Shown here piece after piece: positions 11,240 to 19,066 of a DNA stretch of 64,000 nt (positions within the stretch are counted from its first letter, which is position 1; the number at the start of each line of letters is the position of its first letter). Both the position numbers and the translations under genes were made by a program. Below the pieces are notes generated by a model, which was not told the origin of the DNA, searched no databases, and saw only the letters and a list, made by a program, of their open reading frames with translations. Source of the stretch: Deltaproteobacteria bacterium (GTDB lineage: Bacteria > Myxococcota_A > Polyangia > Polyangiales > JADJMO01); NCBI GenBank assembly GCA_025363655.1, contig JANYDK010000123.1, positions 62,001-126,000 of the forward strand. Direction: 5' to 3'.

Positions 11240-12307
11240 TCACTTCTTTTTCTTGGGATCTTCGCTTGCCTTCTTCGCGGCGTCGTCGGTGGTCTTCTTG
11301 GCATCGACCTTCGCCTTGGCCTTGGCGTCGAAGTCGGCGACCGCCGCGCGCAGACGCTTGACGTAGGCATCGGCGGCGGCTCGCGGCGCACCTTGCAACT
11401 TGGGCGCAAGGGTCTCGAAGCGATCGGCGAACCCCGCCACCACGCCGGCGAAGGCCGCCTTCTCGAGATCGACGGTCGCGGCACCCGGTCCGAGATCGAC
11501 CGGATGTCCAGCTGCTTTCGCTGCGTCGCGCACGTAGTCGAGCCAAGCGCCATGCTTCGGATCGAGCGCACCCGCGGGGAGAGGCTGGCCGAGCACGACG
11601 TCGAAGGCGGGTGACGCGATGATCGACTTGGCGGCCGGCGAGAGACCGCGCACCGACTCGAGGTGATCGGCCGCGAGCACCAGCGCGACGAGCCGCGCCT
11701 CGTCGGTGCCGAGCCCGTAGAGCGCTGCGAGCGCGGCCTTCGCGGTGAGCGCGTCGCTGTTGCCTCGCAAGTCAGCCGTCGCTTGGGCGCCATCTTTGAC
11801 CGCGAGGTCGCCACGAATCGCCTCCGCGGCGCGACGAGCCGACATCGCTTCACGGGACGCGTCGGCCGAGGCCTTCACCAACGCGATCAACGCCTTGCGA
11901 CGATCACCCATGTTTTGTGCAGCGCCGTCGATCGCATCGACGACCTTCGCGACCGCGGCCGCATCGAGGCCACGCACCGCGTCGAGCGCCGCGTCGTCGT
12001 CGGCCTTGCCGGCGAGAGGTCCTGTCACCACCTCACGACAGCGGGCGCGATGGGCGACGACGCGATCTTCGGGACGCGCACCGAGGAGCTCGCTCCAAGG
12101 ACCCCCGACGAAGCACCCGACCGACGTCCATGCCCACGCGAGTGCACGTGCTTCGTCGGCGACGGGCGCGACGGGTGTGACGGGCGCGAGGGGCGACGAA
12201 GGCGAGTTCGCCGCCACCGACGTCGAGCCCTGACCGGTCGCACTGACCGCACACCCCACGAGACCGAGGGCGAAGCACGAACCCACCGTGAGCATGCGCA
12301 GGTACAT
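11240..12307 (-). CDS. Hypothetical lipoprotein with Lys-rich C-terminus
   Basis: A 355-residue predicted lipoprotein (MLTVGSCFALGLVGC gives the lipobox; either the ATG at 12307 or the one four codons in could start it). The mature part is Ala-rich and helical, and the last 30 residues are a charged Lys/Asp/Ala tail ending in four lysines, which could bind anionic polymers or the cell wall. I recognise no domain. It is divergent from the OmpA-domain gene, with about 110 bases between. Confidence 0.7.
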   Translation of the reverse strand: MYLRMLTVGSCFALGLVGCAVSATGQGSTSVAANSPSSPLAPVTPVAPVADEARALAWAWTSVGCFVGGPWSELLGARPEDRVVAHRARCREVVTGPLAGKADDDAALDAVRGLDAAAVAKVVDAIDGAAQNMGDRRKALIALVKASADASREAMSARRAAEAIRGDLAVKDGAQATADLRGNSDALTAKAALAALYGLGTDEARLVALVLAADHLESVRGLSPAAKSIIASPAFDVVLGQPLPAGALDPKHGAWLDYVRDAAKAAGHPVDLGPGAATVDLEKAAFAGVVAGFADRFETLAPKLQGAPRAAADAYVKRLRAAVADFDAKAKAKVDAKKTTDDAAKKASEDPKKKK

Positions 12308-12420
12308 CACTGCGTTCGATTGTCCTCCTTCATCTCCGATTTGGGAACGACGACGCAAGCGAGAAACAAGACAAAGAGGTGGCCGATGCCCTCTGGGTGG
12401 TGGAGGATGGCGTCTGCGTG

Positions 12421-13548
12421 GTGAGCAAGCGGGAGATGACGGCGTGGGTCGCGCTGCTGTCGATCGCGTTCGCAGGAACGTCGGTCGCCGCTGAGCCGCG
12501 CGTGCACGTCGAGGTCGCCGCCGCGCACTTCGTCGGTGGCTGGCAGGGCAAGGAAATCGGCTTCGGCGGCGTGGTCGCGGGCGCCTTCGAGCTCGGGCTC
12601 AGCCGTCGCTTCGGCCTCGAAGCGCGCCTCGTCGGCGGTCGCTTCCTCGAAGGTGATGCGCCGAGCGATCCGTCGTTCAAACACAGCGCGGGCACCGGCA
12701 TTTTCGGCGGCGGGCTCGGCTTTCGTGCGCATCCTTTCGCCGACCTCAGCGGTTTCTGGCTCGGCTCCTCGCTCGGCTTCGTGCGCACCGGCGGCAACGG
12801 TCGTCTCGCCTTCGACGTGCGCGCAGGCTGGGATTTCCGCGTCGGCAGCCACGTGCAGATGGGGCCGTATATCGGCTTTCTCCAAGTGGTGCAGCCCGAC
12901 GCCGACGCGCTCCGCCCCGAAGATGGTCGCGTCGCGCTGGTCGGTCTCCACATCGGCTTCGACGAAGGTCTCGCGCCGCCGAAAGCGCCGCCGCCCCCTG
13001 TGCCCGTGGTCGCGCCGCCTGCGCCGGTGGTCGTCGTCAAATGCACGGGCGATTGCATCGATCCGCTCGCACCCGCTCCGCTCTCCCTCCCCGATCGTTG
13101 CCCCGACGAGCCCGACGACTACGTCGGCGCCTCCGACGCAGACGGCTGCCCGCTCGGTGAGGCCGAGGTGAAGGTCGTCGGCGACGAAATCGTCCTCAAC
13201 GATCGCGTCTACTTCGACTTCGGCTACGCCCGCGTGAAGCACCGCTCCTGGCCTCTGCTCAAGTCTCTGGCCAAACTGATCCTCTCGCACCCCGAGTACG
13301 TGCTCGTGCGCATCAACGGGCACACCGACGAAATCGGGAGCGAGGTCTGGAACCAAAAGCTCTCGGAAGATCGGGCGGCTGCCGTGAAGAAGAAGTTGGT
13401 CGAATATGGCGTGCCGGCCGATCGCCTCGAGGCGAAGGGCTTCGGCAAGACGCAGCCACGCAAGGCCGGCGGCAGCGACGCCGATCGTCAGGAGAATCGT
13501 CGCGTCGAGTTCATCATCGAGCGCAAGGTGAAGGTGACGACGCCATGA
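12421..13548 (+). CDS. OmpA-domain outer-membrane protein
   Basis: A 375-residue protein with a signal peptide (cleavage after SVAA near residue 24), a predicted N-terminal beta-barrel of about 170 residues with alternating hydrophobic strands, a Pro-rich hinge (PPKAPPPPVPV), a short Cys/Asp-rich segment (RCPDEPDD, as in thrombospondin type 3 repeats), and a C-terminal OmpA peptidoglycan-binding domain (YFDFGYARVK, NGHTDEIGSE, ENRRVEF). It should link the outer membrane to peptidoglycan. I prefer the GTG at 12421, which gives a basic n-region (MSKRE); the ATG at 12436 is the alternative. Its stop overlaps the next start (ATGA). Confidence 0.9.
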   Translation: MSKREMTAWVALLSIAFAGTSVAAEPRVHVEVAAAHFVGGWQGKEIGFGGVVAGAFELGLSRRFGLEARLVGGRFLEGDAPSDPSFKHSAGTGIFGGGLGFRAHPFADLSGFWLGSSLGFVRTGGNGRLAFDVRAGWDFRVGSHVQMGPYIGFLQVVQPDADALRPEDGRVALVGLHIGFDEGLAPPKAPPPPVPVVAPPAPVVVVKCTGDCIDPLAPAPLSLPDRCPDEPDDYVGASDADGCPLGEAEVKVVGDEIVLNDRVYFDFGYARVKHRSWPLLKSLAKLILSHPEYVLVRINGHTDEIGSEVWNQKLSEDRAAAVKKKLVEYGVPADRLEAKGFGKTQPRKAGGSDADRQENRRVEFIIERKVKVTTP

Positions 13549-14822
13549 AGCTCGAGCGCACGAGCGTCATCGCCCTCTTCGTCCTCACCGGCGCAGGCGC
13601 GCTCTTCGCCGCGTGTGGCGACACCGTCGTCGACGGAGAATGCGCCGACGGATACGAAACCTGCGGCGGCCGCTGCGTCCGCGCCGGCACCTGCTCGCCG
13701 AGCACCGACAGCGGGCTCGACGCCTCGGCAGACGGCAGCGCAGACGGCAGCGACGGCAGCGACACGGAAGACGACGTCACCTCGTCCGACGGGCACAACG
13801 ACACGCTCGACGCCGCCAGTGATGTCGACAGAGACGCAATCGACGGCGAGACGACGACGAGCGACGCCGACACTTCCCCTCTCGATGGTGCCGATGGCGA
13901 CGTGACGCCCGTCGATGGATGTCCCGCGCCCCCCTATGTCACGCCGAGCAACTGCGGCGCGTGTGGCGTCACCTGCAGTGGTGACACGCCTCTCTGCAAG
14001 GACGACGGCACCGGCAGGTTCGCCTGCGCATCGCCCTGCACGCCACCCGAGAAATTGTGCGGCGGAGTCTGCGTCGACACCACCATCGATCCTCTCAACT
14101 GCGGCACGTGCGGCAACGTCTGTCCGACCGGCCTCTGCAACGGCAGCACCTGCCGGGGCGCGCGCTCGGGGCACGCAGTCGTCATCGGCCACGACTACGC
14201 GACCTCGCTCCCGACCTCCGCCGCGGGCAAGGTCGTCTCCAACGGCGTCTTCCTCCCCTCGACGAACCCGGTGCGCGTGCTCTGGCTCGATCAGTACGCC
14301 GACCCGGGCGCCGAATCGGCCGTCACCAAGATCCTCGACAACACCGCGAGCCTCACCGGCCGCACGTGGAAACGAACTGTCGCGCCGACCTCCAGCGACG
14401 TGCTGACCAAGCTCGGCATCGACGCGTTCGAAGTGTTGGTCGTCCTCGATCAGCCGAACGCTCCCGCAGGCGAGCTCGCGAGCATCGGCGGCGACCTCGA
14501 CGCCAAGATCACCAGCTTCACGCAAACCGGCGGCGTCGTCGTCGTCCTCGACGGAGGCGGCGGCCGCGGCGAGATGCCGGCCTTCCTCGACGCCTCCGGC
14601 ATTCTCTCGACGAGCGCGCACACGACCATCAGCGGCAAGACGGTCGACGTCATCGCCCCCGCCGACGCGATCGGCATCGACGTGCTCACGCCTTATTTCG
14701 CCGCGTCGAAGAGCGTCACGTTCACCCTCACGGTGGCACCATCGCCGAGCATCGTCGTGGTCGTGCAAGAGCCGACCTCGATCGCACCCGTCGTCATTCA
14801 CCGCGTGGTGAAGAAGCCGTAG
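13545..14822 (+). CDS. Cys-rich myxobacterial lipoprotein coupled to OmpA-domain gene
   Basis: A 425-residue lipoprotein (LFAAC, lipidated C24) whose start overlaps the OmpA-domain stop by four bases. An Asp/Ser/Gly-rich linker (about 52-125) separates the membrane anchor from a Cys-rich section with two NCGxCGxxC motifs (136-144 and 185-193), typical of myxobacterial surface proteins. The C-terminal 220 residues alternate strands and helices (GHAVVIGHDYA, FEVLVVLDQP, GGVVVVLDGGGGRG) and resemble a flavodoxin/glutamine-amidotransferase-like alpha/beta fold, without an obvious catalytic Cys. The function is unknown; the coupling suggests a partner of the OmpA-domain protein. Confidence 0.8.
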   Translation: MKLERTSVIALFVLTGAGALFAACGDTVVDGECADGYETCGGRCVRAGTCSPSTDSGLDASADGSADGSDGSDTEDDVTSSDGHNDTLDAASDVDRDAIDGETTTSDADTSPLDGADGDVTPVDGCPAPPYVTPSNCGACGVTCSGDTPLCKDDGTGRFACASPCTPPEKLCGGVCVDTTIDPLNCGTCGNVCPTGLCNGSTCRGARSGHAVVIGHDYATSLPTSAAGKVVSNGVFLPSTNPVRVLWLDQYADPGAESAVTKILDNTASLTGRTWKRTVAPTSSDVLTKLGIDAFEVLVVLDQPNAPAGELASIGGDLDAKITSFTQTGGVVVVLDGGGGRGEMPAFLDASGILSTSAHTTISGKTVDVIAPADAIGIDVLTPYFAASKSVTFTLTVAPSPSIVVVVQEPTSIAPVVIHRVVKKP

Positions 14823-14846
14823 GCACTCGCCGTTCCGCCAGCCGCG

Positions 14847-14999
14847 TCAGGCCAGCGCCCCCGCATCGCCGCTCCCGGCATCGCTCGTGTCGGAGACGAC
14901 GCCCACGCCCGCGCAGCTCATCGAGCGGCGCGACGTCCCCGAGTGATTCCGGCTGCATCCGAAAGGCACGACCACGAGCAAAGAGAGCATCCAGCGCAT
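14847..14999 (-). CDS. Very small putative lipoprotein (50 aa)
   Basis: A short frame not obvious by length alone. It begins MRWMLSLLVVVPFGC, a compact signal peptide with a lipobox-like end and Cys at residue 15, followed by a 35-residue Ser/Gly/Asp-rich tail. There is no clear ribosome-binding site. It lies just after the convergent Cys-rich lipoprotein gene and just downstream of the 32-bp repeats. Either a real mini-lipoprotein or a chance frame; the well-formed signal favours real. Confidence 0.4.
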   Translation of the reverse strand: MRWMLSLLVVVPFGCSRNHSGTSRRSMSCAGVGVVSDTSDAGSGDAGALA

Positions 15000-15037
15000 G
15001 GAGCCAGTCTAGAGACGACCGCCCGTCACCGAAAGTG

Positions 15038-15145
15038 TAGCCGGGGTGAGCTCTCGGGGCCCCGGCCATAGCCGGGGTGAGCTCTCGGGGGCCCCGGCCA
15101 TAGCCGGGGTGAGCTCTCGGGGGCCCCGGCCATAGCCGGGGTGAG
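15038..15145. repeat. 32-bp tandem repeat, three full copies and a partial one
   Basis: Units start at 15038 (31 bp, one G shorter), 15069, 15101 and 15133 (partial, 13 bases). Each unit contains GCCGGGG and, 14-15 bases on, CCCCGGC, so each can fold into a 7-bp GC hairpin, and it also contains the palindrome GAGCTC. The array lies between two minus-strand mini-genes. Confidence 0.95.
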
Positions 15146-15146
15146 A

Positions 15147-15326
15147 CTACTCGGCGTCGCCGGGGCTTTGCTGGAGCTCTGGGCGCGGGGCTTTGTTGAG
15201 CGAGAGGGTGCCGACGAAAATGCCGATCACGACCGCGAGCACCGCGAGCTGCGCGGTCATGGCGCCGGTGAACCCGAGCACGGCGAAGGGCGAGAGCGCC
15301 GCGAGGTACCAGGGAGTGAGCTTCAT
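15147..15326 (-). CDS. Small membrane protein (59 aa)
   Basis: A predicted integral membrane protein of 59 residues with two hydrophobic helices (about 5-22 and 24-46) and a short polar C-tail. The ATG at 15326 is preceded, 11 bases away, by AGGAG, which supports translation from here rather than from the in-frame ATG at 15347. It is unrecognised. It may form a two-gene unit with the mini-lipoprotein on the other side of the tandem repeat. Confidence 0.55.
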   Translation of the reverse strand: MKLTPWYLAALSPFAVLGFTGAMTAQLAVLAVVIGIFVGTLSLNKAPRPELQQSPGDAE

Positions 15327-15349
15327 AGGGACGGAGGCTCCTGACATCG

Positions 15350-15907
15350 AATCGTAGAATCGCTGACTGCTACATGTAGGTCAAAGTAAGTGACTGCACT
15401 GCGATCCTTCGGCGGGGCTCACGCGCTCTAACTCGCTGCGTTGACGGAAACTTGACCGAGGCGGGCGCCCCAAAGCGGGAATCGTGCCGTCGCGCAAATT
15501 GCCGAAACGCTACGGGATATCAGTTACTTAGACTGTGGAGAGCGTGTGGTTCGGAGTCGAGGACGAAAGGCAGCGTGGAACGTGACCCACACGGCGAACG
15601 GAACGCGGAGGGGTCGAATGGGTGTCGATTCCCTCTTGCGGTCGCCGCTTTGTCCGGCTCGTGGACGGCATCTTTCGGCAATTGTCGCTGCGCAGCCGGA
15701 GACGCCGATCGGACCACGCAGTGCGGGCGAATGGACACAGACTTGGGCTCGGGAGACACCGTCTCGCGTGCGCAGGTGGGACATGCTCTTCCTCAACGAA
15801 AGCGACAGTGATTCGGTAATCGTGCGTCGAGCGCGGATACGAACAGGCAGTGCATCTCGACGACCAAGTCGCTTTCGGCCAGTTTCTCAGCGATTCGCGG
15901 ATGAAGC
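15350..15907. other. Gene-poor gap of about 560 bases
   Basis: No frame here has the strong third-position GC bias, start context or recognisable protein sequence of its neighbours; the several overlapping open frames on both strands encode Arg/Ser/Thr-rich nonsense. The composition is slightly less GC-rich than the surroundings. It holds a perfect 10-base palindrome at 15370-15379. It may contain the promoter of the downstream TIGR04552-like gene or a decayed gene. Confidence 0.6.
15370..15379. promoter_or_regulatory. Perfect palindrome, possible operator
   Basis: CTACATGTAG is self-complementary and stands about 45 bases upstream of the small membrane-protein gene, read on the minus strand, in an otherwise featureless stretch. 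It could be a regulator site; no supporting -35/-10 pair is clear. Confidence 0.25.
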
Positions 15908-17170
15908 GTGTCCGTCGCATGCGAGCGCGGGTCTCTAGACACACAGAGAGCTGACGACTCGCCGCCCCCACGCGATCGACGTAGCAGTGCACGCTTGGCC
16001 TCTCCGAGCACGGGCGCTGGTCGCCTCAAGTCCATCGCCGATTGGTCGCTCGCAGATTTGGAGGCGGTGCGGCTCATCCTCCGCGGCGAGTCGGTCATCG
16101 ACTGGCACCGCCTCAATTTCGACGAGGAGAAGGACGTCCGGGCGTTCATCGCCGCCAACGAGTTCCAGGTCGAAGAGGCGAGCGATCGCGGCCGTCTCGA
16201 TCGACTGCGGGCCGACTCGATCGAGTTCCTGCGGCGTCACTTCGACTTTCCCATTCCCAAGCCGGTCGAGCGGCTGCCGATGCACGAGCTGCTGCTACTC
16301 GCGAGCGGCAAGGGTCATCGGCAGCTCTGCGCGTGCACCATCCTGAAGTGCATGCACATCATCCATCACCTCGAGGGGCGTGAGCTGCTGTTCATGCTGC
16401 CGCTCTCCGACCAAGAGGTCTTCCACCTCGTCGAGGAGAAGATCTATCGCGTCGTCGGCGGAATGCTCGCCGCGGGGATGCCGATCACCGAGTTCGTCGG
16501 AGGTCGGAAGAACAAGTACAGCCTCTATACGAAGCTGCTCTCGAAGCAGGAGAACATCGCCGCGCAGATCTACGACAAGCTGCGGTTTCGAATCGTGACG
16601 CGGGATCGGGAGGACATCTTCCCGGTCATGCACTACCTCACGAAGCGGCTTTTTCCGTTCAATTACGTGATTCCGAGCGAGTCGGTGAACACGATTTTCC
16701 ATCTTCGCAGCTACTGCGAGTCGCAGCCACGGCTGCGAATTCTCGCGAAGGACACGCGGGTCAATTTCGAGGAGGAAGACACCTTCAGCCCGAGCCCGAA
16801 CACCTTCAGCGCGGCGAACTTCCGCATCATCCATTTCGTCGTCGACCTGCCGGTGCGCGTGCCGAAGGAAGTGCTCGACGCCGCGCCGCCGCAAGCACGC
16901 ACGCTCGGGCCGGTCATCTTCGTGCTCGCCGAGTTCCAGATCATCGATCGCGAGACCGAAGCGGCGAACGAGCTCGGGGATGCGTCGCACGAGCGCTACA
17001 AGGAGCGGCAGCGTCAGGCGGTGATGCGGCGGCTCAAGCTCGGGGCGCGAGGTCTGGAGAACCTGCCCGATTTGCCGGCGTCGGCGCATCTCCAAGCGGC
17101 CCTGCCGGTGCGTTCGTCCCAACCGCCGGAGCCTCCGCCAGCTCCGCCGAAGAGCAAGCGCGAACGATGA
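15908..17170 (+). CDS. TIGR04552-like conserved myxobacterial protein
   Basis: Up to 420 residues. The conserved part begins near residue 40 (SIADWSLADLEAVRLILRG, then SVIDWHRLNF). The true start is unclear: GTG at 15908 opens the frame, and TTG at 15995 would give a shorter N-terminus closer to the conserved region. I recall this sequence type as a family restricted to myxobacteria (TIGR04552). The central stretch KLRFRIVTRDREDIFPV has the look of the strand-helix that starts the synthetase domain of RelA/SpoT proteins, but I cannot confirm catalytic residues. It has a Pro-rich tail. The stop overlaps the next start (ATGA), so the product is coupled to the NamZ-type gene. Confidence 0.7.
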   Translation: MSVACERGSLDTQRADDSPPPRDRRSSARLASPSTGAGRLKSIADWSLADLEAVRLILRGESVIDWHRLNFDEEKDVRAFIAANEFQVEEASDRGRLDRLRADSIEFLRRHFDFPIPKPVERLPMHELLLLASGKGHRQLCACTILKCMHIIHHLEGRELLFMLPLSDQEVFHLVEEKIYRVVGGMLAAGMPITEFVGGRKNKYSLYTKLLSKQENIAAQIYDKLRFRIVTRDREDIFPVMHYLTKRLFPFNYVIPSESVNTIFHLRSYCESQPRLRILAKDTRVNFEEEDTFSPSPNTFSAANFRIIHFVVDLPVRVPKEVLDAAPPQARTLGPVIFVLAEFQIIDRETEAANELGDASHERYKERQRQAVMRRLKLGARGLENLPDLPASAHLQAALPVRSSQPPEPPPAPPKSKRER

Positions 17171-18300
17171 CGATGTTGGTCGGTCTCGAGGTCCTCCTCG
17201 GCGATTCGTCACGACTCTCCGAGCTGCGGAGGACGCGCGTCGGGCTCTTGGCGCATCCGGCGTCGGTCGACCGTCGGATGGTGCACGCGCTCGATCGACT
17301 GCGCGAAGCCGGGATTTCTCCGCGCGTCCTCTTCGGGCCCGAGCACGGTTACGGCGGCGCGGCGCAAGACATGGCGCACATCGGCGATGCGCAGCAAGAG
17401 GACGCGCGCGTCGTCTCGCTCTACGGCGATCGCTACGAACGTCTCTCGCCGCAACCCGACGAGCTGGCCGAGATCGACGTCCTGCTCGTCGATCTCCAAG
17501 ACGTCGGCGCGCGCTATTACACCTTCGTCTGGACCGCGCTCCTGGCGTTGCGGGCGGCGGCGAAGGCAGGCGTGCGGGTGATCGTCCTCGATCGACCGAA
17601 CCCCATCGACGGGATCACGGTCGAGGGAAGGCCGCACGAAGAGGAGCGACTTCGTTCGTTCGTCGGGCTCGAGCCGATCCCCATTCGGCACGGGAAAACC
17701 CTCGGTGAAATCGTCAGCGCGCGGGCACGCGCAGAGGGGCTCGAGGGCTCGCTCGAGGTGATCGATGTCCGCGGTTGGGAACGGGCGCGGTACGCGGATG
17801 CTTGGGATCGACCCTTCGTCATGCCGTCGCCGAACATGCCGACGATCGAGACCGCGGTCGTCTATCCGGGTGGATGCCTGATCGAGGCGACGAACCTCTC
17901 CGAAGGACGCGGGACGACGAGACCGTTCGAAATCGTCGGCGCGCCGTTCCTCGATGGAACGCGGCTCGCGCGCGAGCTGCACGAGACCGAGCTCGACGGC
18001 TTCCGGGCGCGGCCGATCACCTTCGAGCCCACCTTCCAAAAGCACGCGCGTGCTTCCTGCGGTGGCATTTTTCTCCACGTCGTCGATCGAGCGCGATTTC
18101 GGCCCGTCGCGACCTATCTGGCGATCCTCGTCCTCGCGCGCGCGCAGGCGCCAGAGCGCTTCGGGTTGCGCACCGAGGTCTACGAGTACGTCGACCCCAA
18201 GGACGCCGAGGCGCTCGACCTGCTTTGTGGCACGACCGCGACGAGGCTCGCGCTGCTGAGCGGCGCCAGCGTCCGCGACGTCGTCGCGACCGTCGCCTGA
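17167..18300 (+). CDS. namZ: DUF1343 / NamZ-type exo-beta-N-acetylmuramidase-like protein
   Basis: A 377-residue protein of the DUF1343 family, whose characterised member NamZ removes terminal N-acetylmuramic acid from peptidoglycan fragments. Recognisable blocks are LLAHPASVD, FGPEHGYGG (with the family's conserved Glu), VDLQDVGARYYTFVWT, VLDRPNPIDG, PSPNMPT and NLSEGRGTTRPFE. No signal peptide is visible, so it would act in the cytoplasm or by another export route. It is translationally coupled (ATGA) to the upstream TIGR04552-like gene. A role in cell-wall recycling is inferred from the family. Confidence 0.88.
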   Translation: MTMLVGLEVLLGDSSRLSELRRTRVGLLAHPASVDRRMVHALDRLREAGISPRVLFGPEHGYGGAAQDMAHIGDAQQEDARVVSLYGDRYERLSPQPDELAEIDVLLVDLQDVGARYYTFVWTALLALRAAAKAGVRVIVLDRPNPIDGITVEGRPHEEERLRSFVGLEPIPIRHGKTLGEIVSARARAEGLEGSLEVIDVRGWERARYADAWDRPFVMPSPNMPTIETAVVYPGGCLIEATNLSEGRGTTRPFEIVGAPFLDGTRLARELHETELDGFRARPITFEPTFQKHARASCGGIFLHVVDRARFRPVATYLAILVLARAQAPERFGLRTEVYEYVDPKDAEALDLLCGTTATRLALLSGASVRDVVATVA

Positions 18301-18334
18301 CACCGTCGCCGGACAGTGCTACCAGGGCAGGAAA

Positions 18335-19066
18335 ATGGCCGAGCCCGAGGTGGAAATCTCGATCGTCATCCCCGCGTACAACGAAGAAGTACGCATCGGG
18401 ATGACCCTCGTCCGCACGCTCGAGTACTTGCGTGCGCGGCATCCGTCTTCCGAGGTGCTGGTCGTCGACGACGGGTCGCGCGACGACACCGTCGACGTCG
18501 TCGAACAAATCTCCGTCGCCGAGCCGAGCGTGCGCGTGCTCCGGCAGCCACGAAATCTCGGAAAAGGCGCGGCGGTGCGGCGCGGCGTGATGGAGGCCAA
18601 GGGGCAGGTCGTCCTCTTCATGGACGCCGATCTGGCGACGCCGGTCGAGGAGCTCGACACGCTGCTCGTCTACCTACGCAAAGGGTATCGCGTGGTCATC
18701 GGCTCCCGTGGCCTCGCCGAGAGCGACATCCGTCAACGGCAGCCGCCCGGGCGCGAGTTGATGGGTCGCGTCTTCAATCTCCTCGTGCGCACGGTGCTCC
18801 TCGGCGGGTTCAAGGACACGCAGTGCGGCTTCAAGCTCTTCGATCGCGAGGCGGCGCGCGAGCTCTTCGGGCGACAGAAGCTCGATGGCTTCGCCTTCGA
18901 CGTCGAGGTGCTGCTCCTCGCCAAAGAGCTCGGCTATCGCATCGCCGAGGTGCCGGTGGTCTGGTACCACGCGCCCAACTCGAAGGTCTCGCCGATCGCC
19001 GATTCCTCGAAAATGCTCGGCGACTTGCTGCGCCTACGCCTCGCGCGACTCGCCGGCCGCACCTAG
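18335..19066 (+). CDS. GT2 glycosyltransferase, dolichyl-phosphate-glucosyltransferase-like
   Basis: A 243-residue family 2 glycosyltransferase: SIVIPAYNEE at the start, VVDDGSRDDT for nucleotide binding, and FMDADLATP carrying the metal-binding DxD. Later blocks GGFKDTQCGFKLF and DVEVLLLAKELGYRI match the dolichyl-/polyprenyl-phosphate beta-glucosyltransferase subgroup. There is no C-terminal membrane pair. It probably loads a sugar onto polyprenyl phosphate for use by membrane GT-C enzymes in this locus. It ends tail to tail with the methyltransferase gene, the two TAG stops sharing one CTAG. Confidence 0.9.
   Translation: MAEPEVEISIVIPAYNEEVRIGMTLVRTLEYLRARHPSSEVLVVDDGSRDDTVDVVEQISVAEPSVRVLRQPRNLGKGAAVRRGVMEAKGQVVLFMDADLATPVEELDTLLVYLRKGYRVVIGSRGLAESDIRQRQPPGRELMGRVFNLLVRTVLLGGFKDTQCGFKLFDREAARELFGRQKLDGFAFDVEVLLLAKELGYRIAEVPVVWYHAPNSKVSPIADSSKMLGDLLRLRLARLAGRT

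Noticed and set aside
13730-13780. Short GACGGCAGC-type repeats
   Set aside because: They lie inside a coding sequence and encode the Asp/Ser/Gly linker of the lipoprotein; low-complexity linker, not a separate repeat element.
15452-15992. Several open frames of 80-154 codons on both strands in the gene-poor gap
   Set aside because: They overlap one another, lack third-position GC bias and encode Arg/Ser/Thr-rich sequence without motifs.
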